A stretch of 64,000 nt of DNA, taken from the NCBI RefSeq assembly GCF_001375555.1, contig NZ_CTDZ01000009.1:3031758-3095757 (forward strand), in the 5' to 3' direction. A program made the translations under genes and the position numbers. Below, piece by piece: positions 48,040 through 58,750 of the stretch (the first letter of the stretch is position 1; each line of letters starts with the position of its first letter). A model generated the notes under the pieces. That model was given only the letters and a program-made list of their open reading frames with translations, did not search any database and was not told where the DNA came from. Source of the stretch: Numidum massiliense (GTDB taxonomy: Bacteria; Bacillota; Bacilli; Thermoactinomycetales; Novibacillaceae).

Positions 48040-48408
48040 TTAGAGTACTTCCGGTGCGAGCGAGACGATTTTCATAAAGTCGCGTTCGCGCAGTTCACGT
48101 GCCACCGGTCCAAAAATACGCGTACCGCGTGGTGCTTTGTCGTCCTTTACAATGACAGCGGCATTTTCGTCAAACGTAATGTACGACCCGTCTGAACGGC
48201 GTGCCCCGCGCACTGAGCGGACGATGACGGCTTTCACGATTTCGCCCTTCTTAACAACGCCGCCTGGTGTTGCTTGTTTGACTGACGCGACGATCACATC
48301 GCCGATGTTCGCCGACTTCCGCCGTGTACCACCGAGTACTTTAATGCATTGTAGTTCGCGCGCCCCGGAGTTATCAGCAACTTTTAAGCGCGATTCTTGT
48401 TGAATCAT
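48040..48408 (-). CDS. rplN: 50S ribosomal protein L14
   Basis: 122 residues: [20 protein letters not shown] start and [18 protein letters not shown] end. Normal length and conserved throughout. Confidence 0.97.
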   Translation of the reverse strand: MIQQESRLKVADNSGARELQCIKVLGGTRRKSANIGDVIVASVKQATPGGVVKKGEIVKAVIVRSVRGARRSDGSYITFDENAAVIVKDDKAPRGTRIFGPVARELRERDFMKIVSLAPEVL

Positions 48409-48456
48409 GCGCTGTTCCCTCCTTCCGCTTAAGCTCTAGTCTTTCGTTCCCATCCG

Positions 48457-48720
48457 TTAGATGATCACAGCTTCTTCCACGATCTCGACTAAGCGCCAGC
48501 GCTTGTCTTTCGACAGCGGCCGCGTTTCCATAATCTTCACGACGTCACCTTGCTTCGCCCGGTTCTGCTCGTCGTGCGCTTTAAACTTCGTCGTGTACTT
48601 CACACGCTTGCCGTACAGTTTGTGCCGCTTATACGTTTCGACACTGACGACGATCGTTTTATCCATCTTGTCGCTAACGACGCGACCGATCCGTACTTTG
48701 CGATTGCTGCGTTCTTCCAT
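48457..48720 (-). CDS. rpsQ: 30S ribosomal protein S17
   Basis: 87 residues. [20 protein letters not shown] start, OB-fold, and [20 protein letters not shown] end. Between rpmC and rplN. Confidence 0.97.
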   Translation of the reverse strand: MEERSNRKVRIGRVVSDKMDKTIVVSVETYKRHKLYGKRVKYTTKFKAHDEQNRAKQGDVVKIMETRPLSKDKRWRLVEIVEEAVII

Positions 48721-48739
48721 GAAGTTGCCCGCCTCCTCC

Positions 48740-48979
48740 CTAGCTTATTCCGAGTTCACGTTCGCGTAAAACTGTTTTTGCTCTGGCGATATCTTTACGC
48801 ACATGTCTAATGCGCGTCGGGTTTTCCAGTTGTCCGGTGGCCATTTGAAAGCGCAAGTTAAACAGTTCTTCTTTCAGCGACGACACTTTTTGCTCAATTT
48901 CCGCAGTCGTCATGTTGCGAAATTCCCGCGTCGTCTTTTCTGCTTTCGTCAACTTGCGCTCCTCTTTTTTAGTTTTCAT
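48740..48979 (-). CDS. rpmC: 50S ribosomal protein L29 with N-terminal extension
   Basis: 79 residues from ATG 48979, against the usual 65 or so. The conserved protein starts at about residue 15-20 ([20 protein letters not shown]) and continues [20 protein letters not shown]. It is preceded by a Lys/Glu-rich [15 protein letters not shown] segment. The ATG follows GGGTGGTG and overlaps the rplP stop by 11 bp. An ATG at 49003 would be even longer. L29 lies at the nascent-chain tunnel exit near SRP and trigger-factor sites, so the extra charged segment may be exposed there. Confidence 0.92.
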   Translation of the reverse strand: MKTKKEERKLTKAEKTTREFRNMTTAEIEQKVSSLKEELFNLRFQMATGQLENPTRIRHVRKDIARAKTVLRERELGIS

Positions 48980-49403
48980 CCGTGTCACCACCCATTTCTT
49001 CACGTTTCACGAACTTCGTTTTGATCGGAAGTTTGTGGGAGGCGAGACGTAGCGCTTCACGGGCAACTTCTTCGGAAACACCGGCAACTTCGAACAAAAT
49101 TTTTCCCGGTTTAACGACAGATACCCAATGTTCGGGAGACCCTTTCCCGCTCCCCATCCGTACTTCTAACGGTTTTTGCGTGACAGGTTTGGCTGGGAAG
49201 ATCTTAATCCACACTTTCCCGCCCCGTTTCATGTAACGGGTCATCGCAATACGGGCGGCTTCGATCTGGCGGTTCGTAATCCACGACGGCTCGAGTGCCT
49301 GTAGACCGTATTCGCCTAAGGTGACTTCCGTGCCACCTTTGGCCCGACCGCGCATCCGCCCGCGAAATTCCTTGCGGTATTTCACGCGCTTAGGCATTAA
49401 CAT
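48969..49403 (-). CDS. rplP: 50S ribosomal protein L16
   Basis: 144 residues. [20 protein letters not shown] start, [20 protein letters not shown] and [20 protein letters not shown]. Binds near the A site. One base from rpsC and overlapping rpmC. Confidence 0.97.
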   Translation of the reverse strand: MLMPKRVKYRKEFRGRMRGRAKGGTEVTLGEYGLQALEPSWITNRQIEAARIAMTRYMKRGGKVWIKIFPAKPVTQKPLEVRMGSGKGSPEHWVSVVKPGKILFEVAGVSEEVAREALRLASHKLPIKTKFVKREEMGGDTDEN

Positions 49404-49404
49404 G

Positions 49405-50061
49405 TTAGCGGCCTCCTTCCTTGCTTTCCTTTTTCTCCGGAAGTACTTCTCCGCGGTAAATCCAAACTTTCACCCCGATACGACCGTACGTCGTATGAGC
49501 CTCTGCTGTACCGTAATCGATGTCGGCGCGAAGTGTGTGTAGCGGCACCGTTCCTTCGTTGTATCCTTCTGTACGTGCAATATCCGCACCGCCCAACCGT
49601 CCACTCACTTGGGCGCGAATCCCTTGTGCGCCGAAGCGAAGCGTCCGTTGGATCGATTGTTTGAGCGCACGGCGGAACGATACGCGGCGTTCGAGCTGTT
49701 GCGCAATGTTTTGCGCGACGAGCGTCGCATCGAGTTCCGGAGTCTTCACTTCGTTAATGTTGATGTGCACCCGTTTGCCGGTCAACTCGTTCAGCGCGAG
49801 GCGCAACGCTTCGACCTCTGAACCGCCTTTACCGATCACCATACCCGGCTTCGCCGTATAAATGCTGATGTTCACCCGATTGGCGGCCCGCCCGATCTCG
49901 ACGCGCGACACCGCAGCGTCCTTCAGCCGTTCGAGCAAATACTCGCGAATTTTAATGTCTTCGTGCAGTAAGTCGGCATAATCTTTCCCAGCGTACCATT
50001 TCGATTCCCAGTCGCGAATGATCCCCACGCGGAGACCGACTGGACTTACTTTTTGGCCCAT
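49405..50061 (-). CDS. rpsC: 30S ribosomal protein S3
   Basis: 218 residues. [20 protein letters not shown] start, KH domain [20 protein letters not shown] and the C-terminal [16 protein letters not shown]. Part of the mRNA entry site. Between rplV and rplP. Confidence 0.97.
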   Translation of the reverse strand: MGQKVSPVGLRVGIIRDWESKWYAGKDYADLLHEDIKIREYLLERLKDAAVSRVEIGRAANRVNISIYTAKPGMVIGKGGSEVEALRLALNELTGKRVHININEVKTPELDATLVAQNIAQQLERRVSFRRALKQSIQRTLRFGAQGIRAQVSGRLGGADIARTEGYNEGTVPLHTLRADIDYGTAEAHTTYGRIGVKVWIYRGEVLPEKKESKEGGR

Positions 50062-50065
50062 TTCG

Positions 50066-50563
50066 TTATCCCTCCTTGTTCTCAGCCAGAATGATCGTGA
50101 TGTGACTCGTCCGTTTGTTAATTCGACTGGCGCGCCCTTGCGCCCGCGGGCGAATCCGTTTCAACGTGGCTCCTTCGTCGATAAAAATTTTGTCCACGAT
50201 CAAGTTGTTGACGTCCATGTCAAAGTTGTGTTCGGCGTTGGCGATCGCCGAGCGAAGCACCTTCTCGATAGTCGGCGAAGCTGCACGCGGCGTCAGACGT
50301 AAAATAGCTAACGCCTCATCGACGTGTTTACCGCGAATTAAGTCGGCCACAAGGCGCACTTTGCGCGGCGCAATCCGAATGTGGCGCGCAACGCATGACG
50401 GTTTCGCTTCAATCACATCGGAAAAGTTTTTCCCGACCATCTCGTCAGACACAGTCACTTTCGTAAATTTGTACCCATCGTTCACGCGAAACGTCAGACC
50501 GACGTAACTCGGAACAATTTCTTGTCCGTAACGGCCTCGGCGCACTTTATTTGTAGTTGCCAT
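50066..50563 (-). CDS. rplV: 50S ribosomal protein L22 with S19-like N-terminal extension
   Basis: 165 residues from the ATG at 50563 (AAGGAGG about 11 bp upstream), against about 113 in B. subtilis. Normal L22 begins near residue 52 ([20 protein letters not shown]) and keeps the tunnel beta-hairpin and [13 protein letters not shown] tail. Residues 14-50 ([20 protein letters not shown], then [17 protein letters not shown]) align without gaps to S19 residues around [20 protein letters not shown], with 15 of 37 identical by hand count. The preceding gene is the intact S19 gene, so the extension looks like a diverged partial duplicate of S19 fused to L22. An ATG at 50599, touching the rpsS stop, would add 12 more residues. 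Confidence 0.93.
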   Translation of the reverse strand: MATTNKVRRGRYGQEIVPSYVGLTFRVNDGYKFTKVTVSDEMVGKNFSDVIEAKPSCVARHIRIAPRKVRLVADLIRGKHVDEALAILRLTPRAASPTIEKVLRSAIANAEHNFDMDVNNLIVDKIFIDEGATLKRIRPRAQGRASRINKRTSHITIILAENKEG

Positions 50564-50598
50564 ATGTCTCTCTGCCTCCTTCCTCATCAATCGTGCCA

Positions 50599-50877
50599 TT
50601 AACGCTTCGTGCGTCTGTCTTCCCCTGCGTGTCCTCTAAAGGTACGCGTCGGTGCAAACTCGCCCAGTTTATGGCCGACCATGTCTTCGGAAATGTACAC
50701 CGGTACATGCTTGCGGCCGTCGTGTACGGCGATCGTATGTCCGACAAAGCTCGGGAAAATCGTCGAGCGGCGCGACCACGTTTTAATGACGCGTTTTTCC
50801 TTTTTTTCATTGAGGGCATCCACTTTTTTCAATAAGTGCTCATCGGCGAAAGGTCCTTTTTTCAGGCTGCGACCCAT
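50599..50877 (-). CDS. rpsS: 30S ribosomal protein S19
   Basis: 92 residues, normal: [40 protein letters not shown], and [20 protein letters not shown]. Binds 16S rRNA with S13. Complete and conserved, so the S19-like part in the neighbouring rplV is an extra copy, not a displaced one. Confidence 0.97.
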   Translation of the reverse strand: MGRSLKKGPFADEHLLKKVDALNEKKEKRVIKTWSRRSTIFPSFVGHTIAVHDGRKHVPVYISEDMVGHKLGEFAPTRTFRGHAGEDRRTKR

Positions 50878-50905
50878 GCATTGTTGCCTCCCTTCTCAAC
50901 TAGCG

Positions 50906-51739
50906 TTATTTCTTTTTGCGGCGCCGTACGATGTACTTGTTGGACGGCTTGTTCTTCTTCCGCGTCTTGTAACCGAGTGTCGGCTTACCCCATGGGGTGA
51001 CCGGCGATTTCAGACCGATCGGCGCTTTACCTTCACCGCCGCCGTGCGGGTGATCGTTCGGGTTCATGACGGAACCGCGTACCGATGGGCGACGACCTAA
51101 CCAGCGGCTACGGCCAGCTTTCCCGATGGTGATGTTTTCGTGGTCGACGTTGCCAACTTGTCCGACGGTCGCGCGGCATTCGAGGCGTACCATGCGCATC
51201 TCACTCGAAGCTAAGCGAATGATCGCATACCCTTTTTCTTTACCGAGCAACTGACCTTCCGTGCCAGCGGCGCGCACGAGTTGTCCGCCGCGACCTGGTT
51301 TAAGTTCGATGTTGTGGATCACCGTACCGACCGGGATGTTCGCGAGCGGCAGGGCGTTACCCGTTTTAATGTCCGCGTCAGGACCCGATTCGATCATATC
51401 GCCCACTTTCAAGCCGTGCGGCGCGAGAATGTAACGTTTTTCACCGTCGACATAATGAATCAGTGCGATGTTCGCCGAACGGTTCGGATCGTATTCGATC
51501 GTGGCAACGCGTCCGGGTATGCCATCCTTGTCCCGTTTAAAATCGATGATGCGGTACATGCGCTTATGTCCACCGCCGTGGTGCCGCATCGTAATTCTAC
51601 CTTGGTTGTTGCGACCAGCCTTTTTGTGCAGCGGAGCCAGCAGTGACTTTTCCGGTTCGCTCGTCGTAATTTCATCAAACGAGGATACGGTCATTTGGCG
51701 CCGAGCCGGGGAGGTCGCTTTAAAATTCTTAATGGACAT
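50906..51739 (-). CDS. rplB: 50S ribosomal protein L2
   Basis: 277 residues. Contains [20 protein letters not shown] and the peptidyl-transferase-proximal loop [20 protein letters not shown] with the essential His. Normal length. Between rplW and rpsS. Confidence 0.97.
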   Translation of the reverse strand: MSIKNFKATSPARRQMTVSSFDEITTSEPEKSLLAPLHKKAGRNNQGRITMRHHGGGHKRMYRIIDFKRDKDGIPGRVATIEYDPNRSANIALIHYVDGEKRYILAPHGLKVGDMIESGPDADIKTGNALPLANIPVGTVIHNIELKPGRGGQLVRAAGTEGQLLGKEKGYAIIRLASSEMRMVRLECRATVGQVGNVDHENITIGKAGRSRWLGRRPSVRGSVMNPNDHPHGGGEGKAPIGLKSPVTPWGKPTLGYKTRKKNKPSNKYIVRRRKKK

Positions 51740-51767
51740 GTCAGATTCGTCCCTCCTTTACGAGATG

Positions 51768-52058
51768 TTAAACAGTCTCAAAGTATTCAAGCGGCTTGCT
51801 GTCTTCACTCAAGCGGACAACCGCTTTTTTCCGCAAGGCCGTATATCCGGAATAGCGTCCAAACGTCTTAAACTTGCGCGGCATTTTGATCGTGCTGACG
51901 CTAACGACTTTCACATTAAAAATCGCTTCTACCGCTCGTTTAATTTCCGTCTTGTTCGCCCGTGGGTGTACTTCAAAAACGTACTGTTTCTCTTCCATCA
52001 GGTCTGTCGCCTTTTCCGTAATGAGCGGGCGGATAATGATATCGCGAGGGTCTTTCAT
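51768..52058 (-). CDS. rplW: 50S ribosomal protein L23
   Basis: 96 residues. [20 protein letters not shown] start and [20 protein letters not shown]. Located at the tunnel exit. Its start overlaps the rplD stop by 4 bp. Confidence 0.97.
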   Translation of the reverse strand: MKDPRDIIIRPLITEKATDLMEEKQYVFEVHPRANKTEIKRAVEAIFNVKVVSVSTIKMPRKFKTFGRYSGYTALRKKAVVRLSEDSKPLEYFETV

Positions 52059-52678
52059 GAACCTAGCACCTCCTCCACGTCGGAGACGGCGTCCACAGTC
52101 ATAATCAACTTGTCGTGTGCGAGCACGTCGAGTACATTGATTTTGTTTGCGGCAATATAGGTAACTCCCGGAATGTTGCGCGTAGATAACGACGTGTTTT
52201 CATCGTAATCTTTACAGACGATGAGCGCTTTTTCCGCGTCCAAGTTTTTCAGTACTTGTGCTATTTCTTTCGTCTTCGGCGCGTCTAACGTCAGTTTATC
52301 TAACACGACGAGCCCGTCGCCTTTTACTTTTGCCGACAGGGCGGATTTGATCGCTAGGCGGCGTACTTTTTTCGGTAATTTATAGCCGTAGTTGCGCGGC
52401 GTCGGACCAAACACGACACCTCCGCCGACCCATTGTGGCGAGCGAATACTCCCTTGACGCGCTCTACCCGTTCCTTTTTGCCGCCACGGTTTGCGGCCTC
52501 CGCCTCTTACTTCCGAGCGATTTTTTACGTTGTGTGTGCCGCGGCGCGCTGCGGCTTGCTGCATGACGACTGCTTCGTGCAACACTGTTTCGTTCGGTTC
52601 AACACCGAACACAGCTTGCGACAGTTCGAGTTCGCCGACTTCGGAACCGTTCATATTCCGAATTGCTACTTTAGGCAT
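52055..52678 (-). CDS. rplD: 50S ribosomal protein L4
   Basis: 207 residues. Contains the extended tunnel loop [20 protein letters not shown]. In some bacteria L4 autoregulates the S10 operon. Between rplC and rplW. Confidence 0.97.
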   Translation of the reverse strand: MPKVAIRNMNGSEVGELELSQAVFGVEPNETVLHEAVVMQQAAARRGTHNVKNRSEVRGGGRKPWRQKGTGRARQGSIRSPQWVGGGVVFGPTPRNYGYKLPKKVRRLAIKSALSAKVKGDGLVVLDKLTLDAPKTKEIAQVLKNLDAEKALIVCKDYDENTSLSTRNIPGVTYIAANKINVLDVLAHDKLIMTVDAVSDVEEVLGS

Positions 52679-52709
52679 CTCTCAATTCCTCCCTTCACGT
52701 ACGTGATTG

Positions 52710-53336
52710 CTACTTACTCTTAATTGCCGATTTAACTGTAACAAAACTATTTTTCGCACCTGGAATCGATCCTTTGATGAGGAGTAAGTTTCGTTCCGCA
52801 TCGACTTGGACGACTTCCAAGTTTTGAATCGTCACCCGTTCGCCACCCATCCGACCTGGTAACGGGCGTCCTTTAAAGACGCGTGCTGGGTCTACTGCAC
52901 CGAGCGAACCTGGGCCGCGGTGGTAGCGAGAGCCGTGGGACATCGGACCGCGCGCTTGATTGTGCCGCTTAATCGAACCTGCAAATCCTTTACCTTTCGA
53001 CTCGCCGACGACATCTACTTTATCTCCTTGAGCGAAAATATCAGCTTTCACTTCGTCGCCCAACTTATAGTCTGTCACACTTACGTCGCGAATTTCCCGA
53101 ATGTAGCGCTTAGGGGCGGTTTCTGCCTTTTTTGCGTGGCCGACTGCCGGCTTCGTCGCTTGGTGTTCTTTGCGGTCACCGAAGCCGAGCTGAATCGCCT
53201 CGTAACCGTCTTTTTGTTGATCCTTCACTTGCAACACGACACACGGCCCGGCTTCGATGACGGTTACCGGAATCGCTTCGCCGTCTGCGGCAAACACTTG
53301 CGTCATGCCAAGTTTTTTCCCTAAGATACCTTTCAT
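52710..53336 (-). CDS. rplC: 50S ribosomal protein L3
   Basis: 208 residues. [20 protein letters not shown] start and [20 protein letters not shown] in the central extension approaching the peptidyl-transferase centre. Second gene of the S10 operon. Confidence 0.97.
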   Translation of the reverse strand: MKGILGKKLGMTQVFAADGEAIPVTVIEAGPCVVLQVKDQQKDGYEAIQLGFGDRKEHQATKPAVGHAKKAETAPKRYIREIRDVSVTDYKLGDEVKADIFAQGDKVDVVGESKGKGFAGSIKRHNQARGPMSHGSRYHRGPGSLGAVDPARVFKGRPLPGRMGGERVTIQNLEVVQVDAERNLLLIKGSIPGAKNSFVTVKSAIKSK

Positions 53337-53386
53337 GTTCGCGCACCTCCTATTACATAAGTTCCATTAAAGTTCGTTTTCAGCCG

Positions 53387-53695
53387 TTACAGTTTTATCT
53401 CAATGTCGACACCGTAAGGCAAATCCATACGCATGAGCGAATCGACCGTTTTCGGTGTTGGATTGATGATGTCGATGAGCCGTTTATGTGTGCGCATCTC
53501 GAATTGTTCGCGCGCATCTTTGTACTTGTGTACGGCGCGAAGAACGGTATACACATTTTTTTCGGTTGGCAACGGCACCGGTCCCGATACGTTCGCTCCA
53601 GAACGCTTTGCAGTGTCAACAATTTTTTCAGCCGACTGATCCAAGATCCGATGGTCATAAGCTTTTAAACGAATGCGGATTTTTTGTTTTGCCAT
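53387..53695 (-). CDS. rpsJ: 30S ribosomal protein S10
   Basis: 102 residues. [20 protein letters not shown] start and [20 protein letters not shown]. Also acts with NusB at boxA in rRNA antitermination. First gene of the S10 operon, behind the promoter at 53827-53855. Confidence 0.97.
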   Translation of the reverse strand: MAKQKIRIRLKAYDHRILDQSAEKIVDTAKRSGANVSGPVPLPTEKNVYTVLRAVHKYKDAREQFEMRTHKRLIDIINPTPKTVDSLMRMDLPYGVDIEIKL

Positions 53696-53826
53696 GACTT
53701 TCCCTCCCTCTTTCGCCTATTTGATCAACAGACAATTCTCCGCGGGAAAACCTCACACACCATGACAAAGCATCCGGGTGTGTCAGCAACCTCCCGCTTC
53801 ATCGCAAGTCCATGACAACATTCAAC

Positions 53827-53855
53827 ATTATATAAAAAAATGTGCGGGGATGCAA
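53827..53855 (-). promoter_or_regulatory. SigmaA promoter of the S10 operon
   Basis: TTGCAT (53850-53855), a 17-bp spacer and perfect TATAAT (53827-53832), giving a leader of about 125 nt before rpsJ. It directly follows the tuf terminator, so S10 transcription is independent of str. Confidence 0.82.
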
Positions 53856-53874
53856 GGAAAAATTATATTATCGT

Positions 53875-53907
53875 AAAAAAACCCTTGAACAGCTAGGCTC
53901 AAGGGTT
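53875..53907 (-). terminator. Terminator after tuf
   Basis: ACCCTTGA and TCAAGGGT arms with a 10-nt loop, then TTTTTT on the minus strand, 40 bp past the tuf stop. It ends the str operon. Confidence 0.88.
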
Positions 53908-53943
53908 TCTTCGCGTGCTTTTAAATCAGAATGATCGCCGAAA

Positions 53944-55134
53944 TTACTCGTTAATTTTCGTAACGACGCCCGCGCCAACGGTACGTCCACCTTCGCGGAT
54001 CGCGAAGCGGGTACCTTCTTCAATGGCGATTGGCGCGATCAATTCGACGTCCATCGTCACGTTATCGCCAGGCATGACCATTTCGGTGCCTTCCGGCAAT
54101 GAGACGACACCGGTGACGTCCGTCGTGCGGAAGTAAAATTGCGGACGGTAGCCGTTAAAGAACGGGGTGTGGCGGCCGCCTTCTTCTTTGGACGAGACGT
54201 ATACTTCACCGGAGAATTTCGTGTGCGGCTTCACCGAACCAGGCGTGGCCAATACTTGTCCACGTTCGATGTCGGATCTTTCGACACCGCGCAGGAGGAC
54301 ACCGATGTTGTCGCCCGCTTCCGCTTGGTCGAGTAGCTTGCGGAACATTTCTACGCCAGTGACGACCACTTTGCGCGTTTCGCTCGAAATGCCGACGATT
54401 TCCACTTCGTCGCCAACTTTGACCACACCGGACTCGACGCGACCCGTGGCAACCGTTCCGCGACCGGTAATGGAGAAGACGTCTTCGACCGGCATGAGGA
54501 AAGCTTTGTCGACGTCGCGATCCGGGGTCGGGACGTATTTGTCAACTTCTGCCATCAGTTCGAGAATGTTTTTCGACCAGTCACCTGTCGGATCCTCGAG
54601 AGCTTTTAAAGCAGAACCTTTAACGACCGGAATGTCGTCGCCCGGGAAGTCGTACTCGGTTAAGAGGTCGCGTACTTCCATTTCGACAAGTTCCAGCAAT
54701 TCTTCGTCGTCGACCATGTCACACTTGTTCAAGAAGACGACGATGTTTTTGACGCCAACTTGCTTGGACAACAGAATGTGTTCACGCGTTTGCGGCATCG
54801 GGCCGTCAGCAGCGGAGACAACCAAGATCGCCCCGTCCATTTGTGCGGCACCGGTAATCATGTTTTTGACGTAGTCCGCGTGACCTGGGCAGTCGACGTG
54901 CGCGTAGTGGCGGTTGTCCGTTTCGTACTCGACGTGCGAGGTTGAAATCGTGATGCCGCGTTCGCGCTCTTCCGGCGCGTTGTCGATTTTGTCGTAAGCC
55001 ATCGCTTCTGCGCCGCCAGCTGCAGAGAGAACCGTCGTGATTGCCGCAGTCAACGTCGTTTTACCGTGGTCGACGTGACCGATCGTCCCAATGTTTACGT
55101 GTGGTTTTGAACGTTCATATTTTGCTTTTCCCAT
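53944..55134 (-). CDS. tuf: Elongation factor Tu
   Basis: 396 residues from ATG 55134 (GAAGGAGG upstream). P-loop [11 protein letters not shown], switch I containing RERGITI, switch [14 protein letters not shown] and NKCD. Domains 2 and 3 complete. Delivers aminoacyl-tRNA to the ribosome. Last gene of the str operon. Confidence 0.97.
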   Translation of the reverse strand: MGKAKYERSKPHVNIGTIGHVDHGKTTLTAAITTVLSAAGGAEAMAYDKIDNAPEERERGITISTSHVEYETDNRHYAHVDCPGHADYVKNMITGAAQMDGAILVVSAADGPMPQTREHILLSKQVGVKNIVVFLNKCDMVDDEELLELVEMEVRDLLTEYDFPGDDIPVVKGSALKALEDPTGDWSKNILELMAEVDKYVPTPDRDVDKAFLMPVEDVFSITGRGTVATGRVESGVVKVGDEVEIVGISSETRKVVVTGVEMFRKLLDQAEAGDNIGVLLRGVERSDIERGQVLATPGSVKPHTKFSGEVYVSSKEEGGRHTPFFNGYRPQFYFRTTDVTGVVSLPEGTEMVMPGDNVTMDVELIAPIAIEEGTRFAIREGGRTVGAGVVTKINE

Positions 55135-55230
55135 TTTGAAGAAATCCTCCTTCATACATTAAATAATAGTTTTTTTATGGATGAGGCCGCAAAACGGCAA
55201 AGCCGCTTTGCAGGCTAAAAACGAGCTAAG

Positions 55231-57306
55231 TTATTCGCCGGTCGCCTTGCTAATGATTTCTTCGGCGATATTCTTCGGCACTTCTTCGTAGTGGTCGAAG
55301 AACATGGTGTAAACCCCGCGGCCTTGCGTGCGCGACCGCAGCGTCGTCGCGTAACCGAACATCTCCGAAAGCGGTACGAAGGAGCGAATAATTTTTGCCC
55401 CGGCCCGGTCGTCCATCCCTTCGATGCGTCCGCGCCGCGAGTTGACATCGCCCATGATGTCACCCAAATATTCTTCGGGGATCGTAATTTCCACCTTCAT
55501 GATCGGCTCGAGTAACACTGGGTTACATTTCGATTTCGCCGCTTTTAAAGCGAGTGAGCCAGCGATTTTAAATGCCATTTCCGACGAGTCGACGTCGTGG
55601 TACGAACCGTCGTACAGCGTCGCTTTCACGTCGACGAGTGGGAAACCGGCTATCACGCCGTTTTGCATCGATTCTTCGATCCCGTTCTGTACCGCTGGAA
55701 TGTATTCACGCGGTACGACCCCACCGACAATTTTGTTTTCGAATTCGAACCCGCCGCCTTCTTCGAGCGGCTCGAAGCGCACCCATACGTGACCGTATTG
55801 ACCGCGGCCACCGGATTGACGAATGAATTTCCCTTCGACTTCTGCAGCGGAGCGGAACGTTTCCCGATACGCCACTTGCGGCTTACCGATGTTCGCTTCC
55901 ACCCTGAATTCGCGGAGCAAGCGGTCGACGATGACGTCCAAGTGAAGCTCACCCATACCGGAAATAATCGTTTGCCCGGTTTCTTCGTTCGTCTTCGTTT
56001 TAAACGTCGGATCTTCTTCGCCCAGTTTGGCGAGCGCGATCGACATTTTTTCCTGGTCCGCTTTCGTCTTCGGCTCGATCGCCAAGTCGATCACCGGATC
56101 CGGGAAGACCATCGATTCGAGAATGATCGGGTGCTTCTCATCACATAGCGTATCACCGGTCGCCGTATCTTTCAAACCGACAGCGGCAGCGATGTCGCCA
56201 GCGTGCAACTCTTTAATTTCTTCACGGTGGTTCGCATGCATCTGCAAGATGCGCCCGATGCGTTCCCGTTTTTCCTTCGTCGAGTTGAGCACGTACGACC
56301 CAGACTCGAGCGATCCGGAGTAGACGCGGATAAACGTCAGTTTACCGACGTACGGGTCAGTTGCAATTTTGAAGGCAAGTGCTGCGAGCGGTGCGTCGTC
56401 TTCCGATTGCCGTTCAGCCTCTTCACCGTTCGGCAACTGTCCTTTAATCGCCGGAACGTCGAGCGGCGAAGGCATATATTGCACGACCGCGTCCAACAAC
56501 GGCTGAACGCCTTTGTTTTTATAGGAAGAGCCGCACAGGACGGGGATGATTTCCACGTTACACGTCCCTTTGCGCAGAGCGGCGTGAATTTCGTCCTCCG
56601 TCAAATCTTCGCCTTCCAAGTATTTCATCATTAAATCTTCATCTAATTCGGCAACAGCTTCTACTAACGAGCTGCGATACTCTTCTGCTTGCGCTTTGTA
56701 ATCATCCGGAATATCCCGCGCTTCGGAGCTTTTTCCGAGGTCATCCAGATAATAGTAGGCTTTATTTTCGATTAAGTCAATGACTCCTTCGAAAGTGTCT
56801 TCCTTCCCGATCGGCAACTGAATCGGGACAGCATTTGCGCCTAACCGTTCGCGCATTTGCTCGACAGCGCCTAAGAAGTTCGCGCCGATAATGTCCATTT
56901 TGTTGACGTAAGCGATCCGCGGGACGTGGTATTTGTCTGCTTGTCGCCACACCGTTTCCGACTGTGGCTCCACGCCGCCTTTCGCACAGAACACGCCAAC
57001 TGCTCCATCCAACACGCGTAGCGACCGTTCGACTTCAACGGTAAAGTCGACGTGACCCGGTGTATCGATAATGTTAATGCGGTGACCTTTCCACTGCGCC
57101 GTCGTCGCAGCCGACGTAATCGTAATACCGCGCTCTTGCTCTTGTTCCATCCAGTCCATCGTGGCTGACCCTTCGTGGGTCTCCCCAATTTTGTGTACGC
57201 GGCCAGTATAGAACAAAATGCGCTCTGTCGTCGTCGTTTTACCCGCATCGATATGGGCCATAATACCGATGTTGCGCGTGTCTTTTAAGGAGAATTCGCG
57301 AGCCAT
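55231..57306 (-). CDS. fusA: Elongation factor G
   Basis: 691 residues. P-loop [43 protein letters not shown], and domains III-V through to [19 protein letters not shown]. Catalyses translocation and, with RRF, ribosome recycling. Between rpsG and tuf. Confidence 0.97.
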   Translation of the reverse strand: MAREFSLKDTRNIGIMAHIDAGKTTTTERILFYTGRVHKIGETHEGSATMDWMEQEQERGITITSAATTAQWKGHRINIIDTPGHVDFTVEVERSLRVLDGAVGVFCAKGGVEPQSETVWRQADKYHVPRIAYVNKMDIIGANFLGAVEQMRERLGANAVPIQLPIGKEDTFEGVIDLIENKAYYYLDDLGKSSEARDIPDDYKAQAEEYRSSLVEAVAELDEDLMMKYLEGEDLTEDEIHAALRKGTCNVEIIPVLCGSSYKNKGVQPLLDAVVQYMPSPLDVPAIKGQLPNGEEAERQSEDDAPLAALAFKIATDPYVGKLTFIRVYSGSLESGSYVLNSTKEKRERIGRILQMHANHREEIKELHAGDIAAAVGLKDTATGDTLCDEKHPIILESMVFPDPVIDLAIEPKTKADQEKMSIALAKLGEEDPTFKTKTNEETGQTIISGMGELHLDVIVDRLLREFRVEANIGKPQVAYRETFRSAAEVEGKFIRQSGGRGQYGHVWVRFEPLEEGGGFEFENKIVGGVVPREYIPAVQNGIEESMQNGVIAGFPLVDVKATLYDGSYHDVDSSEMAFKIAGSLALKAAKSKCNPVLLEPIMKVEITIPEEYLGDIMGDVNSRRGRIEGMDDRAGAKIIRSFVPLSEMFGYATTLRSRTQGRGVYTMFFDHYEEVPKNIAEEIISKATGE

Positions 57307-57344
57307 AAGTGTTTCTCCTTTCTTCTTCGTAAGGTTACTGCTGT

Positions 57345-57815
57345 TTACCAGCGGTAGTGTGCAAACGCCTTGTTCGCTTCAGCCATGCGGTGCGTCTCTT
57401 CTTTTTTCTTAACTGCTGCACCGGTGTTGTTTGCGGCGTCCATAATTTCCGCTGCCAAACGCTCTTGCATCGTCTTTTCGCCGCGTAAGCGTGCGTAGTT
57501 GACGAGCCAACGCAAGGCGAGACTTTTGCGCCGCTCTGGCTTCACTTCCACAGGTACCTGGTAGTTTGAGCCCCCGACGCGACGCGCTTTAACTTCGAGC
57601 ACTGGCATAACGTTCTTCAGTGCTTGTTCAAACACTTCCAACGGGTCTTTTCCTGTACGCTCGCGGACGATCTCAAATGAATCGTAAAGGATGTTTTGTG
57701 CTACACCTCTTTTGCCATCAATCATCATGCGATTGATTAAACGAGTCACTAATTTACTGCTGTAAATCGGATCCGGCAATACATCTCGGCGAGCAACGGG
57801 TCCTTTTCTCGGCAT
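57345..57815 (-). CDS. rpsG: 30S ribosomal protein S7
   Basis: 156 residues. [20 protein letters not shown] start and [20 protein letters not shown]. Nucleates assembly of the 30S head. Second ribosomal gene of the str operon. Confidence 0.97.
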   Translation of the reverse strand: MPRKGPVARRDVLPDPIYSSKLVTRLINRMMIDGKRGVAQNILYDSFEIVRERTGKDPLEVFEQALKNVMPVLEVKARRVGGSNYQVPVEVKPERRKSLALRWLVNYARLRGEKTMQERLAAEIMDAANNTGAAVKKKEETHRMAEANKAFAHYRW

Positions 57816-57863
57816 GTCGTTTCCCTCCTTTGCTCCCTATGCGTTCCCTCGGAACGCGTATTG

Positions 57864-58274
57864 TTACTTCGGACGTTTTGTACCGTATTTTGAACGCGCT
57901 TGTTTGCGGTCTTGTACACCCGCTGTATCCAGCGCGCCGCGCACAATGTGGTAACGAACCCCGGGCAAGTCTTTGACGCGTCCGCCCTCGACGAGGACGA
58001 CACTGTGTTCTTGCAAATTGTGACCAATCCCCGGAATATAAGCAGTCACTTCGATTTGGTTCGTCAAGCGTACCCGTGCATACTTACGCAACGCCGAGTT
58101 CGGTTTCTTCGGAGTCATCGTCCCGACACGCATACATACGCCGCGCTTTTGCGGAGAACTCAAGTTCGTCAGCGATTTGCGGTAGCTGTTATAGCCGTGT
58201 TGCAAAGCCGGCGAGTCCGATTTCGTCGTCTTGCTTTTGCGTCCTTTGCGCACTAGCTGGTTAATTGTCGGCAT
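57864..58274 (-). CDS. rpsL: 30S ribosomal protein S12
   Basis: 136 residues. [20 protein letters not shown] start, [19 protein letters not shown] and [20 protein letters not shown]. The Lys in KKPNSALRK that is altered in streptomycin-resistant strains is wild type. Confidence 0.97.
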   Translation of the reverse strand: MPTINQLVRKGRKSKTTKSDSPALQHGYNSYRKSLTNLSSPQKRGVCMRVGTMTPKKPNSALRKYARVRLTNQIEVTAYIPGIGHNLQEHSVVLVEGGRVKDLPGVRYHIVRGALDTAGVQDRKQARSKYGTKRPK

Positions 58275-58358
58275 CGTGTCACCTCCTCCCTCGCTTGCAA
58301 GCCCACAGATCCAGGCGGTTCATTTTTAGACATAAAAACAGTTCAAAACAACACATAG

Positions 58359-58395
58359 GAACCGCGCGCCCCTTGCACACAAGAGGGCACGGTTC
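58359..58395 (-). promoter_or_regulatory. Hairpin in the rpsL leader
   Basis: On the minus strand, GAACC ... GGTTC closes a long imperfect stem with CTCTTG/CAAGGGG near the tip, located between the L7Ae-type gene and rpsL and followed by a T-rich stretch. It could be an attenuator or a protein-binding leader. Function inferred only from position. Confidence 0.4.
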
Positions 58396-58413
58396 GCCTG
58401 TGAATGTGTACGC

Positions 58414-58662
58414 CTATTTATATATGCCTACTGTCGAAGCCCCAACCTTGATGTTACTTGCTTTTCCTAACTGTTTCATCGAATCGACGTACGCCACGTT
58501 TACGCCGTGCCGGCCGCACATCGCGACGATCGGTTCCGTCACGTGTGCATCGGCGTCTTTCGCAACGACTACTTCACACAGTTGCAGTTCTTCCAGCGCT
58601 TTGACAGTCTCTTTCGCGCCTACACAAATGTTCGTTGCCTGCTTCACTTTATCATAAGACAT
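58414..58662 (-). CDS. L7Ae-family K-turn-binding ribosomal protein (RplGB/YbxF-like)
   Basis: 82 residues from ATG 58662 (TGGAGGG five bp upstream). It has the L7Ae fold signature: KQATNICVGAKETVKALEEL, VVVAKDADAHVTEPIVAMCG and LGKASNIKVGAST. YbxF-type proteins bind kink-turn RNAs and sit between rpoC and rpsL in Bacillus. First gene after the promoter at 58705-58734. Confidence 0.9.
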   Translation of the reverse strand: MSYDKVKQATNICVGAKETVKALEELQLCEVVVAKDADAHVTEPIVAMCGRHGVNVAYVDSMKQLGKASNIKVGASTVGIYK

Positions 58663-58704
58663 AACGGCCCTCCAAAGTTGACAGGTGACATTACACACGT
58701 CGAT

Positions 58705-58734
58705 ATATTACCACTACCGGAACGCTCATGTCAA
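58705..58734 (-). promoter_or_regulatory. SigmaA promoter of the L7Ae-rpsL-rpsG-fusA-tuf operon
   Basis: Perfect TTGACA (58729-58734), an 18-bp spacer and TAATAT (58705-58710). The ISLre2 target duplication begins 7 bp upstream of the -35, so everything beyond that, including any UP element, has been replaced by IS sequence. Confidence 0.82.
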
Positions 58735-58750
58735 CAACTAACACGACGTA

